DNA from: Myotis daubentonii
Taxonomy: Eukaryota > Chordata > Mammalia > Chiroptera > Vespertilionidae
NCBI RefSeq assembly: GCF_963259705.1
Contig: NC_081844.1
Location: 35,157,341-35,221,340 of the forward strand
Length of the DNA stretch: 64,000 bases
Reading direction: 5' to 3'
In this document: in pieces, positions 35,218-45,905 of the stretch
Numbering within the stretch: position 1 is the stretch's first letter
Layout: every line of letters begins with the position of its first letter
Program-made: the position numbers and the translations under genes
The notes under the pieces: generated by a model
The model's database searches: none
What the model was told of the DNA's origin: nothing
The model's input: the letters and a program-made list of their open reading frames with translations, nothing else

Positions 35218-35433
35218 AAAAAAATGTATTATATTGATTTTTTACAGAGAGGAAGGGAGAGGGATAGAAAGTTAGAAACATCGATGAGAGAGAAACATCG
35301 ATCAGCTGCCTCCTGCACACTCCCTCCTGGGTATGTGCCCACAACCAAGGTACATGCCCTTGACCGGAATCGAACCTGGGACCCTTGAGTTCGCAGGCCG
35401 ATGCTCTATCCATGAGCCAAACCGGTTAGGGCT
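35218..35433 (-). mobile_element. VES-type SINE in NUGGC intron
   Basis: Minus-strand copy flanked by near-identical AAGATACTTTTTT and AAGATACATTTTT. It is the only SINE in the NUGGC part of the window with the same orientation as the gene. Confidence 0.85.
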
Positions 35434-36149
35434 AAGATACATTTTTATATGATCAATGTACTAATTTTTTTCTTTAGTGGAATTGTTTTCTTGGGCACCT
35501 GAAGGGCCGATTTCTATATACCCTGTGAGGACTGGACGTTGTAGAGTCTGACCAATTTCTGCATATGCTTGCAGACTGTGATAATATGTTAAATGACAGA
35601 AAGTAAATTGCTACTGGTAAACCAGAAACCCCTTAGCCTCTTCCAAGAGAAAGTTCGTGTTTTGCAGTGTGGGTAAGTGTACTTTCCAGAACTGCAGTGG
35701 GGTGGGGGCAGAAGCAGGTTGGAGATGTTTTAGGAAGTCGGTTGGTCCAGAGATGGACCCATAGAGGAACTAGCCAGGCTGCTCAGGAGGTTAGGAGAGG
35801 GTCAGCGAAGCCTGGAGTCTGTAAAGGCAGGAGACTGTGGAAACTCACATGGCCAGGGGCCAACAGTGGCTTGGACTGAAACAAAGATTTTATATGACTT
35901 GCGGAGGGGGTGGCAGGCTGAGACCTAGAACTGAGACGAGATGGTCCAAGTGGGCTTGACAGCAGCACTTAGGTTTGAGGAAACTGCCAGGAACTGACTT
36001 CCAAGATAGACAGAAGCAAACCTAAATCGATGCTGGGCACTGTAAGTGGCTGATTGACATTTATTTATTGATGTTTTATGTAGATAAGACACTTCCCTCA
36101 TTTAAAAAAAAAATCTGTGTTGAGATTAAGCTATTGTTGGAGATGCTGG

Positions 36150-36600
36150 AGCCTGGTTCCCTGCTCCCAAATCCTACGTCTGAAACTTTCTAGCTATGTG
36201 GCCTGTGTTACACCTCCCTGCCTCAGTTTTCTTATCCACAAAATGGGAACAATAATAGTGCAGTCATCCCTCAGTATCACAGGGAATTGATTCCAGGACC
36301 CCATCACAGACACCAAAATCTGAGGATGCTCGAGTCCCTCCTATGAAATGGTGTAGTGTTTGCATGTAGGTGACAGCAGGGCACATCCGCACATCACTCA
36401 TTCACCCGGATTGGGTGTAATGCTTGGTGAATTCAAGTTTTGCTTTTTGGAACTTTTTGGGACTTTTTTCCGACTATTTTCAATCCGTGTGGAAGGTGAC
36501 ACCTGCGGATATGGAGGACCGACTGTGCCCACCTCACAGACTTGCTGGGGATGAAGCAGGCTAATGCATAGGAAAGCCTTAGGATCCCATCTAGATACTG
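36150..36600 (+). mobile_element. MIR SINE split by a Tigger-like element
   Basis: The left part runs to AATGGGAACAATAATAG (36260) and the right part continues CCACCTCACAGACTTGCTGG from 36528. Confidence 0.65.
36261..36525 (+). mobile_element. Tigger-like (Tc1/mariner) miniature element inside a MIR
   Basis: Ends CAGTCATCCCTCAGTATC and GGAGGACCGACTG. The two sides of a MIR continue at 36260 and 36526. Tc1/mariner elements duplicate TA; here the dinucleotide on both sides is TG. Confidence 0.7.
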
Positions 36601-36909
36601 CAGTTCTGATCACTCACTAAAGGGAAAGATGCAGGAGAAGGCTGGAGGGGCCGCATTTCCGAAGTCACAGCCCCAGAGAGGAGACTGACTCCATCACACG
36701 CTGGCAGTGAAGGGAGAATGCCCAGCGCCAGCTGGCCTCCTCTCCTGGCACCGTGAGCTTTGGTTGGACCCACTTTGCAGAAGACGTCTGACTCTACTTC
36801 GGACCAAATGACCACCACTTCTCCCATCTCCTGTGCTGGCTTCCTCCCCCTCCCTCCCCCCAGAAGCCCCCCAGGGACTGGAATGCAGGCTGTGGGGTGG
36901 AATAAATAC

Positions 36910-37046
36910 CTTCAGCTGCTGAAACTGGTGCTGCATCCTTTCTTGAGCCCTTTCAAACATGCCCTCAGCCACCTGCCGGTCCACCCCTCTTCTGATGACA
37001 TCTTTCATCCTCTCACACGCTTTTTTGCCAGTGATCTGGGCTGCCT
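36910..37046 (-). CDS. NUGGC: NUGGC coding exon (EAAQITGK to HQFQQLK)
   Basis: This 137-nt exon completes a split glutamate and encodes AAQITGKKACERMKDVIRRG, VDRQVAEGMFERAQERM and QHQFQQLK. It is highly charged and predicted to be helical throughout. The acceptor is ATTTTTGCCAG and the donor AAG/GTATTT. It ends in phase 0. A CA/TA-rich microsatellite and a VES SINE sit just upstream in the intron. Confidence 0.92.
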
Positions 37047-37131
37047 CTGGCAAAAATGATAGTCACAGTTACACCACAGCAAGGGCTTGTGCGGAAACCA
37101 TTAGCATCAGCAATAAAGACAAGCAAAGAAA

Positions 37132-37200
37132 CCATATATATACAGGCACATATATACACACACACACATATATAGATGCACACACATATATTTATGTAGG
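37132..37200. repeat. CA/TA microsatellite
   Basis: ATATATACA and CACACACACATATAT units, about 90 bp upstream of a NUGGC exon acceptor. Confidence 0.75.
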
Positions 37201-37246
37201 TAGTACCATTTTCTACACAGTGGAAATAGTTTAATAGCATGATACA

Positions 37247-37466
37247 TGCCGAAACTGGTTTGGCTCAGTGGATAGAGCGTCGGCCTGCGGACTGAAAGGT
37301 CCCAGGTTTGATTCCGGTCAAGGGCATGTACCTGGGTTGCAGGCACATCCCAGTAGGAGATGTGCAGGAGGCAGCTGATCGATGTTTCTCTCTCATCGAT
37401 GTTTCTAACTCTCTATCTCTCTCCCTTCCTCTCTGTAAAAAATCAATAAAATATATTTTTTAAAAA
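37247..37466 (+). mobile_element. VES-type SINE with perfect 14-bp duplication
   Basis: Plus-strand copy flanked by AATAGCATGATACA at 37233-37246 and 37467-37480. Confidence 0.9.
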
Positions 37467-37675
37467 AATAGCATGATACAAAAATTAACACTCTCAATAT
37501 TTAGATAGCTATCATTCAGAAAATCGAATGAGTGAATTAAGCAGAAGCTTACAAAATTCCAACCCCTGGCCTCCCCAAGAAAATAAGGGGCCACCAAAAT
37601 GAGAAGATATCAAGTAAGTTTACAAATACTTAAAAAAATAAGAATGAGAACTGGGTGATGGGTTTTATATTTTAA

Positions 37676-37976
37676 CTGGAGGCCCAGTGCACAAAATTTA
37701 TGCACTGTTGTCCTTCAGCCCAGCCTGTGTCCTCTTGCAGTCCAGGAGCCCTCGGGGGATGTCTGGCTGGTGGCTTAGTGCTGTCTCAGAGGTGGGAGAG
37801 GCTCCTGCCACCACCGCTGCGCTTGCCAGCCTGTGAGCCTGGCTTCTGGCTGAGCAAGGCTCCCCTGTGGGAGTGCACTGCATTGAGCGTCTGTTCCCTG
37901 GTGGTCAGCGCACCTCATAGTGACCGGTCGTTCTGCCGTTCGGTCGATTTGCATATTAGCCTTTTATTATGTAGGA
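37676..37976 (-). mobile_element. HeliBat-type Helitron, degraded 3' end
   Basis: Reverse-orientation relative of the 4073 element. On the minus strand it begins TCCTACATAATAAAAGGC, close to the family start, and ends with the GTGCAT..GTGCAC hairpin region and GGGCCTCCAG, where the usual CTAG has become CCAG. It lies in a NUGGC intron. Confidence 0.8.
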
Positions 37977-38245
37977 TTAGCTGCGACGTAGCACGGAGAG
38001 GAGAAGCCAAGGTGTGTAGGCAAAGGAAGGACAGAGGGAACTGGCAACAGATAAAAATGGTTCAAGAACTACCTCTCTCCACACCTTGCAATTGTTTGAA
38101 TTGTTAGGTCTTAGTTTGTAGACCAAGGGTGTTAGGGGGACGTAGGACTTAGGGGACTTTGAGGGGAGCCACGGGAAAGGATGCTGTATGGACAGAGGGA
38201 GGGAGCAGAGGGAGGGAGCAGAACTGCCTCCCTCCGGACCCCCAC

Positions 38246-38354
38246 CTTCGTAGCAGGGCTTCAAGTCGTTCTGAACAGAGCTGGTGAGCGACTCATAGAT
38301 CCTCCTCTTCTTCCGGAGGATGTGTTCCTCCAGGCCCCCCAGGATGGCGCTTAT
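38246..38354 (-). CDS. NUGGC: NUGGC coding exon (ISAILGGL to LKPCYE)
   Basis: This 109-nt phase-0 exon encodes 36 residues and one extra base: ISAILGGLEEHILRKKRRIY, then ESLTSSVQNDLKPCYE. RKKRR is a basic cluster that could act as a nuclear localisation signal for a protein known to be nuclear; that role is an inference. The acceptor is GGTTCTCAG and the donor GAAG/GTGGGG. The leftover G is completed by AG of the next exon to give glutamate. Confidence 0.92.
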
Positions 38355-38719
38355 CTGAGAACCCGCATGAACAAAAGGCCATTTGTGACAATTCCTCCAA
38401 CAGAAATAGGTCAGGCATCCCTGCCCATAGTCACCATGTCCCTCTGCCTTGTGGTACAGGCGGCTCCCCACAGCTGGACTATGTCCTCCCCATGTCCTCC
38501 CCACAGCTAGCCTGCGAGCCTCTCACAGGCAGAAACTGTGTCTTCAGCATCTTTACATCCCAACGTGCTTCCCACGGTGCCTGGCACCTACAGACATCCC
38601 GTTAAATATTTGCAGAGTTGGGCTCTGGCACATGTGAGATGCTGAAACCGGACCTTTTGCGGGGGGACAGTGGGGGAGTAACAGGCTCTTTCTCTAGCGT
38701 TGCCATGGGATTTGGGCTG

Positions 38720-39116
38720 GGATGTGCTATGGACTGAATACGGTGTGCATGGCACCTCCTGCCACTGAGCTCTTGTGCCCCCTCTTCAATTCATATGTTG
38801 AAATCCTACCCGCCAATGTGATGGCAGTAGGTGGTGGCCCTTTGGGAGGAAATGAGGTCATGAGGAGGGCGCCCTCCTGGTTGGGATTGCTCCCCTATAG
38901 AGGATGCCCTAGAGCGCCCCCTCGCCCCTCTGCCATGTGGGGGTACGGAGAGAAGACCGCCGTCTCTGCACCAGGAAGCAGGTCCAACCAGATACCAAGT
39001 CTGCTTGCGCCTAGACCTGGACTTCCAGCGCCCAGAGCCGTGAGAAACGCATTTCTGCTGTGTGCAAGCCACCCAGTTTATAGTGTTTTGCGAGAGCAGC
39101 CCAGATGGACTCAGGC
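38720..39116 (+). mobile_element. MaLR-type LTR fossil in a NUGGC intron
   Basis: Starts GTGCTATGGACTGAATACGG and includes TTCATATGTTGAAATCC and CCTGGACTTCCAGCGCC, related to the 3190 copy. Confidence 0.65.
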
Positions 39117-39583
39117 AGCCTTGGAGAATATGGGCCACAGGCAAAAGCCTTGAGTACTCAAAACTAGAAAACGATCTGCAAAAATATGATACTTTACGCT
39201 TCACTGCTTTGGATGATACTTCAAAATATTGGCAAAAATGATAGGAAGGTTACTGAAAGCATCACAACTGGATTCCAATGTTTGTACATCTAAGGAGCCT
39301 TTGAAGATTCTTCCTGGAAACGGATCTACTGTACAACCTCGGCGTTTACCCTCGGTTGCAGGGGGAGGAAGCTGGCCTGGCGTCCTCCGCCTCCATGGCT
39401 GAGTCAGGACCGCTGCTCTCCCCCCACCCATCTCTGTTGTGTAGCTCACAGCTCCTGCTGAGTTCCGCAGACCCCGGACACTGCAGGGGAACAAGTCCGG
39501 AGAGACAGGCAGCGTCCCAGAACCTGTGGGGAAGAAACCCACCACCCAAGGTCATTCCTCTCTTCACAATCTACGGATCTTAC

Positions 39584-39722
39584 CTCCTGGATCAGGAAAC
39601 TTTTTTTGTAGCTATCATGTTTCCAGCCATTTCTTATCCCAATTTCCGTCATTTTCTCCTGGAGAGAGTGCTTAAAAGCATCTATGTGAGGCATCAAAGC
39701 TGAACCGGTGGGCGTTCCAGTC
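39584..39722 (-). CDS. NUGGC: NUGGC coding exon (TGTPTGSA to SFLIQE)
   Basis: This 139-nt exon completes a split arginine and encodes 46 residues beginning TGTPTGSALMPHIDAFKHSL and ending KKSFLIQE. It reads as a helix-rich segment containing QEKMTEIGIRNGWKHD. The acceptor is CGTCTGTAG and the donor GAG/GTAAGA. It ends in phase 0 and joins ISAILGGLEEH. Confidence 0.92.
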
Positions 39723-39849
39723 CTACAGACGAAAGCAACGGAATATATCAGAGGCATCAGTGGCTGTTGTGAGGCTAAAACAAAGAGGAAACCAGCTGAT
39801 ATCCTTTTATTCATTTGAAGAGAAGGAGGACCAGAAAGGATTGTATCAC

Positions 39850-40030
39850 ATTCCTATCACATGTCAGGCCTTATGTTGCACCAGGCCCTTGACAACAAAA
39901 CCTACGAAATCAGTGCAATGATGCCCATTTTACAGATAAGAAAACTGAGGTTCAGAGGAGATTACTGATGGGGTCAAGGCCACACAGCTAGTAAGTGGCG
40001 GAGTCAGGCTTTGGACACTGATCTGTTTAA
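39850..40030 (-). mobile_element. MIR SINE
   Basis: CCCATTTTACAGATAAGAAA and CACACAGCTAGTAAGTGGC are antisense MIR. Confidence 0.75.
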
Positions 40031-40292
40031 TCTCAACCCTCAGGCTTCCCATTGCCCAGCTGTTTCCACTCGAAAGGATGGGACTTGAGCTATCCCTGAG
40101 GAGACAGGTAAGATTTAGGGAAAATGAAAAGGAGGAGGGCTTTTTCACCATATGCACAAGATAGTGAAGGAAGCGTCAGCACATCCCAGGAATAAGAAGC
40201 AGCAGGTGTAGAAGAGAGGGCATCGGCTTGAAATCCTAGCTCTTAACTTATGAGCTGGGTGGATCGCAGCTTGTTCACCAGTAAAAAGGCAG

Positions 40293-40517
40293 AAACCACC
40301 CAGCCAGTGTTGCTCAATGGTTAAGAGTCGACCTATGAACCAGGAGGTCACGGTTCAATTTCTGGTCAGGGCACATGCCTGGGTTGCAGGCTCAGTTCCC
40401 AGTGTGCAGCGAGCAGGAGGCAGCCAATCAATGATTCCCTCTCATCAATGTTTCTCTCTCTCCTTCCCGAACCCTTCCTCTCTCTGAAATCGATAAAAAT
40501 ATATTAAAAAGAAAAAG
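40293..40517 (+). mobile_element. VES-type SINE
   Basis: Plus-strand copy in a NUGGC intron with the usual head, GGCAGCCAATCAATGATT and AATCGATAAAAATAT end. Duplications were not resolved. Confidence 0.8.
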
Positions 40518-41421
40518 ACAGAGGGTTATTGGGAGGATGCGAGGAATAACACACCCAAAATGCTTAGCATGGTTCCGGGTACATTTCTGTTGCTCCCTCT
40601 CAGCTGGCTAAAGCAGAGGAACAATGCTGGGCCACAGCTCGGGAGAGATCAGAAAGGCCATTGGAGGCAGGTGGAATGTCTTGAAAGCCATTCTAAGGAA
40701 TTGGGTGGGATGGGGTGGGGTGGGGTGGATATACGAGAAATAGTATGACCCCAAAAGAGTTCAAAGGAAGGTGGGGGTGGCGAAGGGGGCACTGAGTAAG
40801 AATCACGCAAAGGTGGAATGGTGCGAGCAGGTGGTGAACCTGGTGAAATGCTAGAGGCAAAGGCGGGAGGCTGGGGACAGGTTGGGAGTTTAGGAAATGA
40901 TGTTTCTGTGGATGGAGAGAAGGATTGGCGGTCAAGGAAGAATGGAAGGAGGGGACGCGTGGAGGCACACCCCCTCCCACGCCACATTGGGGAGCATGCA
41001 GGATGGGAGCAAACGGAGTCCTCCGTGAGTCACTTCTCTTTTTTGCATTCAGGGAAATTTATGGAGGCCGTGTGTTTGCTTAACTCCACGCTGTCCAACC
41101 AAAATACCCTATCCTGGGCTTGGATCCATAAGAAAGTTTATCCCCTGCTGCATGCGTGAGATATTTGAAAAAATAATGGGAATCATAACATTAGTCTGAA
41201 GGCAACATCTCCATCTGCACTCCCGGTCACCATGGGAAATTTTTGAAGTAAAGCAGACCAAGAAGGCTTTTGTGTTTGGCCAAACAGTACACTTTCCTCC
41301 TCGAGTTGCAAGGGACTCTTTTCACTTCCAAATCCGAAGTACAAATTCTTAAAGTCGAGACTCTGGCCCAACATTCTTCAGATGTTTGTTCACAGAGGAA
41401 TATGAGGAAAAGATCTTTTAC

Positions 41422-41579
41422 CTAAAAATGCCTCCAAAAACAGGATCAATCTGGTCGTAGATGGGCTGAGTGATGGCTTCATTCAGATCTATTCTTGCCA
41501 GAGTCCTGGAGGCATAGATGCCGTTTTTCAGGCAAACAGCCTTCAGAGTTTGGTGAAAACCTTGGTTGCCTCTACTCCT
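41422..41579 (-). CDS. NUGGC: NUGGC coding exon (RSRGNQGF to VFGGIF)
   Basis: This 158-nt exon starts in phase 0 with RSRGNQGFHQTLKAVCLKNG and ends DPVFGGIF plus two bases of a split arginine. It includes IYASRTLARIDLNEAI. The acceptor is GTTTACCTAG and the donor TTTTTAG/GTAAAAG. The split codon is completed by the first base of the next exon, giving R-TGTPTGS. Confidence 0.92.
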
Positions 41580-42239
41580 CTAGGTAAACAAACAACACGT
41601 TAGTAGAGTTAGTGGGCATTAACCAGACAAGCACAGGATCAGAATTGCATTGCCTTTGGCCAACGGCTATTACCAAGAATCACAGTAGCAGCAACATAAT
41701 CTTTTAACTCATGACTAAGCTAGACAGAGAGGGTAGCAGTCGTGTCTTAAGTCGGTGGGGTGCCCTGTCCTGGGTTTGCAAAGCACCCTGTAGTCACTTT
41801 GCTCACAGCTCTTCTCATACAGTGTTGCATTTGTCTGTTTATTCATTAGGCTTCTCTACTGGACCATCAGCCTGCTGAGATCAGGCACAGTGTGTCTCAT
41901 CCAATACCCTGATGTCCTTGCCATCTGGCAAGGGCATAAGGAGTGCTTGGTAAATATTTGTTAAATGAGCAGTTATTAAATGAAAATGTGCTACGACCCT
42001 ACTGGGAGTATCTGTTTCAGGTTTTTGCAAGTATAGTCCAAGTTTTTGGTTTTTTTAAATACTTTTTGTTAAATATTTAATGAAATGCAATTTGATTTAT
42101 GTATCATTGCAATATTTTTTCCCAGAGAAATAAGTTGACAAATCAGAGGGGAAAATATCATGAAGCTAGAGTTATAAGAGACATTGATAAATTTTAGCCA
42201 GATGGTGATCCTTAATAAAGAGAATAAAAACACATTGAC

Positions 42240-42399
42240 TCTGCCCTGGGCGGGTAGCTCAGCTGGTTGGAGGGTCATCCCATATACCAAAAGGTTGTGG
42301 GTTTGATTCCTGGTCAGGGCACATACCTCGGTTTTGGGTTCAATCCCCAGTCAGGGCGTGCATGGGAGGCAACTGATCCCTGTTTCTTTCCCACATTGA

Positions 42400-42456
<57 letters not shown>

Positions 42457-42515
42457 CTCTTCCTCTCTTTCTAAAAATCAATAAAAGCCTATCTCGGATG
42501 AGGATCTTAAATAAT
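42240..42515 (+). mobile_element. VES-like SINE, ACCAAAAGG subtype with long TC run
   Basis: Plus-strand copy of the same subtype as 31991-32259. A run of about 24 TC units sits before AATCAATAAAAGCC. Confidence 0.82.
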
Positions 42516-42639
42516 AATAATACATTTGCACTAACCAAAATTTCAGTAGTGGGCTTTGGATCATTCTTCAATGATATATGTTTTAAGGGAATATTTTTCA
42601 AGTGAATGGCTGTGTAGCATGATACAACTGGCATCATTC

Positions 42640-42658
42640 TAACCATCTATCTATCTAC

Positions 42659-42689
<31 letters not shown>

Positions 42690-42706
42690 ACTATCTGTCT
42701 ATCTTA
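42640..42706. repeat. CTAT microsatellite
   Basis: About 15 ATCT-type units with a few variants. Confidence 0.85.
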
Positions 42707-43249
42707 TTAGTCTTCCCTTTTCATTTATACTACAACATGAGCATTTCCTTAATTCATTGTACATACTTAGAAAAAAATCATTTTAATAAACCACATAATA
42801 CATCCTATGGACATATCATAGTTCATTTTACTATTCTCTTGTTATGAGACATTTGGGTTACGTTACTATGTTACATAATGACATGAGGTTAACCTATGTT
42901 TGCCCAAACTTCTGATCACAAAGGCAAGTTGCTATCAAACAGGAACACCTAGGGTATGCTGATAGTCACAGAGAAAGAAGCTGATGAAAGGGGACAATTC
43001 ATGGGATGAGGACCTGGTGACGCCTGACAATGGTGAACACGCTCCTTCCTTTCACAAGCAAATTGTCTCTTACCTATCTCCTGCTATGAAACCAATGACC
43101 CCAAACTTGGTGGCTTAAAACAACAATAAACATCTCTCCTCTCTCACAGATTCTGTGGGTCAGGGATTCAGATTGGCGTTGGCTGGCTGGTGTTTCACAG
43201 TTCGCTTGGTGGCCAGGCTGTGCGGCCAAGGTTAAAGCGCAGATAAGTG

Positions 43250-44110
43250 CCACCAGAGAAGAGACCAGTGCAGGATTCAAGGTCACGGAGGTCAGACAAC
43301 ATGCACACCAGGCTCAAGTGGTGCAGTGTTTACTCACAACAAGAGGAGGGGACGTGTGCACAAGGTCCAGCCAGCCTCTGGCAGTACCTGGGTCCCCCAA
43401 GGCCAGCGGATCCACTCCCCAGCCGATGCAGGTGCTAGAGTTGCACGCAGTCCACTTAGTGCTGCAGCAGAAGATCCCACCCGCTCCCACGGTTCAGAAA
43501 TACAGAAAACGGGGGCTTGCCCAAGGGCCTCTGATGCCTGCCCTAAGCAGAACAAAGGAGTGCACACTGAGCACGAAATGGAAAGATATCCCCACACAAG
43601 CAGAGAAGCCCAGCACAGGCTGGGAGGGTCTTTATCTCCTGGTAGGAAGCGTTCCAGGCCCAAGGCCATTCTTATGTGGCCAAGTGAGTGTCCAAAGGCT
43701 GCATGTACTACGGGCCTTTCCCAACACCAGCCAGTCTGTCTCAGGGCTTCTCTGTGAGGTTCCGTCAGGTGTCGGCTGGGATTATGGTCACCTGTCTGGG
43801 GCTAGAGAATCTGCTTCCACGGACGCTCACGACAGGGCGGGGAAGGTGGTGCTGGCTGTGGGTGGGGACCTCGGCCCCTTTCCACACGGGCCTCTCCACA
43901 CAGCTGCTTGGCTTCAGCACAGGGAGGCTGGCTCCCTCCGAGCGAGTGATCCAAGACACCAGCGTGGAAGCCTCAGCGGCCCTTGGCGACCGAGCCTCAG
44001 AAGTCACACACTGTCCCTTCGGCAGCACCCTGCATCAGTGAGGGGGAGACTCCCCAGGGCGCGAATACCGGGGTAAGGCTCCCGCAGGCCATCTCAGAGG
44101 CTGCCTATCA
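43250..44110 (-). other. GC-rich block of unknown origin, possible LTR
   Basis: Higher GC than its surroundings. On the minus strand GTGAGTAAACACTGC followed by TGTTGTCTGACC is weakly reminiscent of an LTR poly(A) and U5 region. I could not find matching ends or a target duplication. It also holds the longest open frame of the window, which appears fortuitous. Confidence 0.3.
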
Positions 44111-44554
44111 CAGTCACCAATGAGCACTCTCCATGGTCAAATCCATTGCCTTTTTATCACCCCGATTTCCCTCAGGAGCATCTAACATTTTGCTTAACAA
44201 CCGATGTGTGATCTTTCCTGCTTAGTTTTCTTATTAGAAAATAAGAACTGACGCTTTACATTACAAGTAAGTACAAAAAATAAGAATATAAGCATTACAC
44301 GATTTCCCCTTCTCCTACTACTTCTCAGACTCATCTTTCTCTGCCCCCTCTCCTGGCTCCGTTTCATTCTGCTCCCTAAATGTGGCCTTTGTTTGAGGTT
44401 ATATCGTATTACTGTCCTTCTCTCTATTCTTCAATACCTTTCACTCCTATAGGTCCGAGTATCAATTCTCTGCAGGTGACTACCAAGTCCTGACCTTGGG
44501 GATCAGGCAGACGTCACCAGACACCACAGGTTTTCCCTGGAAAGGGTCACTCAC

Positions 44555-44719
44555 CACCAGACAGGCCCCGAGGATCCGTCGGTAGGAAGTCCTGGCATTT
44601 CTGACTCCTTCTTGCAGAGGCCGGGAGATGTGGGCAAAGCACTGTTCGATGGCCTTCTCCAGCAGCTGTATTTTCTCCTCCACAAATCTCCGCAGGCCAC
44701 TCAGGTGCAAGTGTTCGCT
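44555..44719 (-). CDS. NUGGC: NUGGC coding exon (SEHLHLSG to GACLV)
   Basis: This 165-nt phase-0 exon encodes 55 residues, starting SEHLHLSGLRRFVEEKIQLL and ending RRILGACLV. The heptad-like spacing of L, I and F residues suggests a long helix or coiled coil, in line with the helical C-terminal half of dynamin-like proteins. The acceptor is GTCCCTAG and the donor GTG/GTGAGT. It is followed in the transcript by a 2.9-kb intron that contains a GC-rich block near 43250-44110. Confidence 0.92.
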
Positions 44720-45055
44720 CTAGGGACAGGGTCATAAGGAGCATGAGACCACCCCCACCATCGAGGCACTTTCTCCTCACACGTTGCTTCCTTTAAGCAT
44801 GATTCAGCCTGAGCAAACCACCCACAGTTGACTTCTCCCTATCACCCAGTGAATGAACATCCGTAAGCTTTGAGGGACTGGAGAACAGAACCACTGTATG
44901 CCTCCTGCAACTTACCTCAGGTGTACAATCCATCAGGCGATGTGGGGGAGCAACTACCCCAATAAAAACCCAATTGTTACTAAAACAAACTTTCCCAGTG
45001 ACCTCTGAATCAACACACATTGAATGAGCTTTGACTTTGCACAGAGCAGTTTCGG

Positions 45056-45186
45056 AGGCTGGTGTTTCTCAAACTTTAATGTGCAAACAAATCCCCAGGA
45101 GAATTAGTTCAAGTCTGAGGGCTTTTCTATTTCTAAAACCCCCAGGGGAGGCGGATCTTCTGGGCCCTGGACCACACTTTGAATAA
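45056..45186 (+). mobile_element. MER5A element
   Basis: Matches MER5A (TTTCTCAAACTTTAATGTGC at the left, GGACCACACTTTGAATAAC at the right), somewhat shortened. Confidence 0.65.
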
Positions 45187-45414
45187 CAAAGCTACAGGAC
45201 CCAAAATAAGGCTCCGTCCCTTCTTCAAAGGAGAATACAGTGTAGTCAGGGAGGAAAGTATCTATTCAAGTAATAAAAGGGAGGGACCACCAGGGACAGC
45301 CGTGGACTTTAGGTTCAAACTGGGCACCGTAGTGTCTGTTCCCTGTGTGAGAACCTTGGGGGATGTGCAGCAGGCAGAAGCCACACTCTTGGCACTTAAG
45401 GTCCTTCAGAGCCA

Positions 45415-45540
45415 AACATGCCATTACTTTTGTGACCTCATGCCTTTGCACATGCTGTTCCCACCTTCTCATCCTTCCAGACAAAGCTCAACAGTCAGTT
45501 CCCATGCGATGCCTTCCCTGACTCCCCCAGGCAGAGTTGG
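45415..45540 (+). mobile_element. L2 fragment
   Basis: CCTTTGCACATGCTGTTCCC and GATGCCTTCCCTGACTCCCC are typical of the L2 3' end. Confidence 0.6.
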
Positions 45541-45799
45541 GGCTCTCTTTCCCACGTTCCCTGAATTTCGGACATCCCTGCGCCACAGCATTCCTCCTGC
45601 TGTGCAACGTCTCTCTCATCCCACGTCTCCTTCCCTGGACTAGGAACTTGCTGAAGGGAGAGACTACGTTATTCATGTTTGTTTATTCCAAGGCAAGGCA
45701 CAGAGAGTGCAGTCCAGAAACATTTATAGAGTGAATGAGTAGCACGGAAAACTATGGATAATGTAGGTTTATAGATTTTATCCCAAACTTGATGGAAGA

Positions 45800-45905
45800 A
45801 ATCGCTCTTGAATTGATGTGTGACCTTAACAGATGACTTAGCTTCTCTGCATCTCGATTGCACCATCTTTGAAATAAGTAGATGGGGCTGAATGATCCTG
45901 AAAAC
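45800..45905 (+). mobile_element. MIR SINE fragment
   Basis: GTGACCTTAACAGATGACTT followed by CTCTGCATCTCG and GAAATAAGTAGATGGGG. Confidence 0.5.

Larger units (their letters stand above)
34331..36909. other. NUGGC intron with short retrocopy, SINE, MIR and Tigger-type element
   Basis: Holds the 83-bp 3'-end retrocopy at 34553-34635, a VES SINE at 35218-35433, and a Tigger-type element inserted in a MIR around 36150-36600. The rest looks unique. No exon is needed by phase. Confidence 0.65.
37047..41421. other. NUGGC introns between 37047 and 41421 (exons at 38246 and 39584 excluded)
   Basis: Contains a CA/TA microsatellite, VES SINEs (37247-37466 and 40293-40517), a degraded Helitron (37676-37976), an MLT1-like LTR (38720-39116), a MIR (39850-40030) and unique DNA including a run of GGGGT repeats near 40710-40726. 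Confidence 0.6.
41580..44554. other. NUGGC intron with SINE, CTAT microsatellite and GC-rich block
   Basis: Holds a VES SINE with a long TC run, a CTAT microsatellite, a dispersed old repeat near 43070-43230 and a GC-rich block at about 43250-44110. The longest open frame of the window (43318-44076, 252 codons) lies in this block, but it has no homology that I recognise. Confidence 0.6.

Noticed and set aside
37977..38504. 175-codon minus frame
   Set aside because: Only 38246-38354 is exon; the rest is intron read-through on both sides.
43318..44076. 252-codon open frame, the longest in the window
   Set aside because: No recognisable domain, an overlapping frame of 143 codons, GC-rich context and a location inside a NUGGC intron antisense to the gene. 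Length is explained by GC content.
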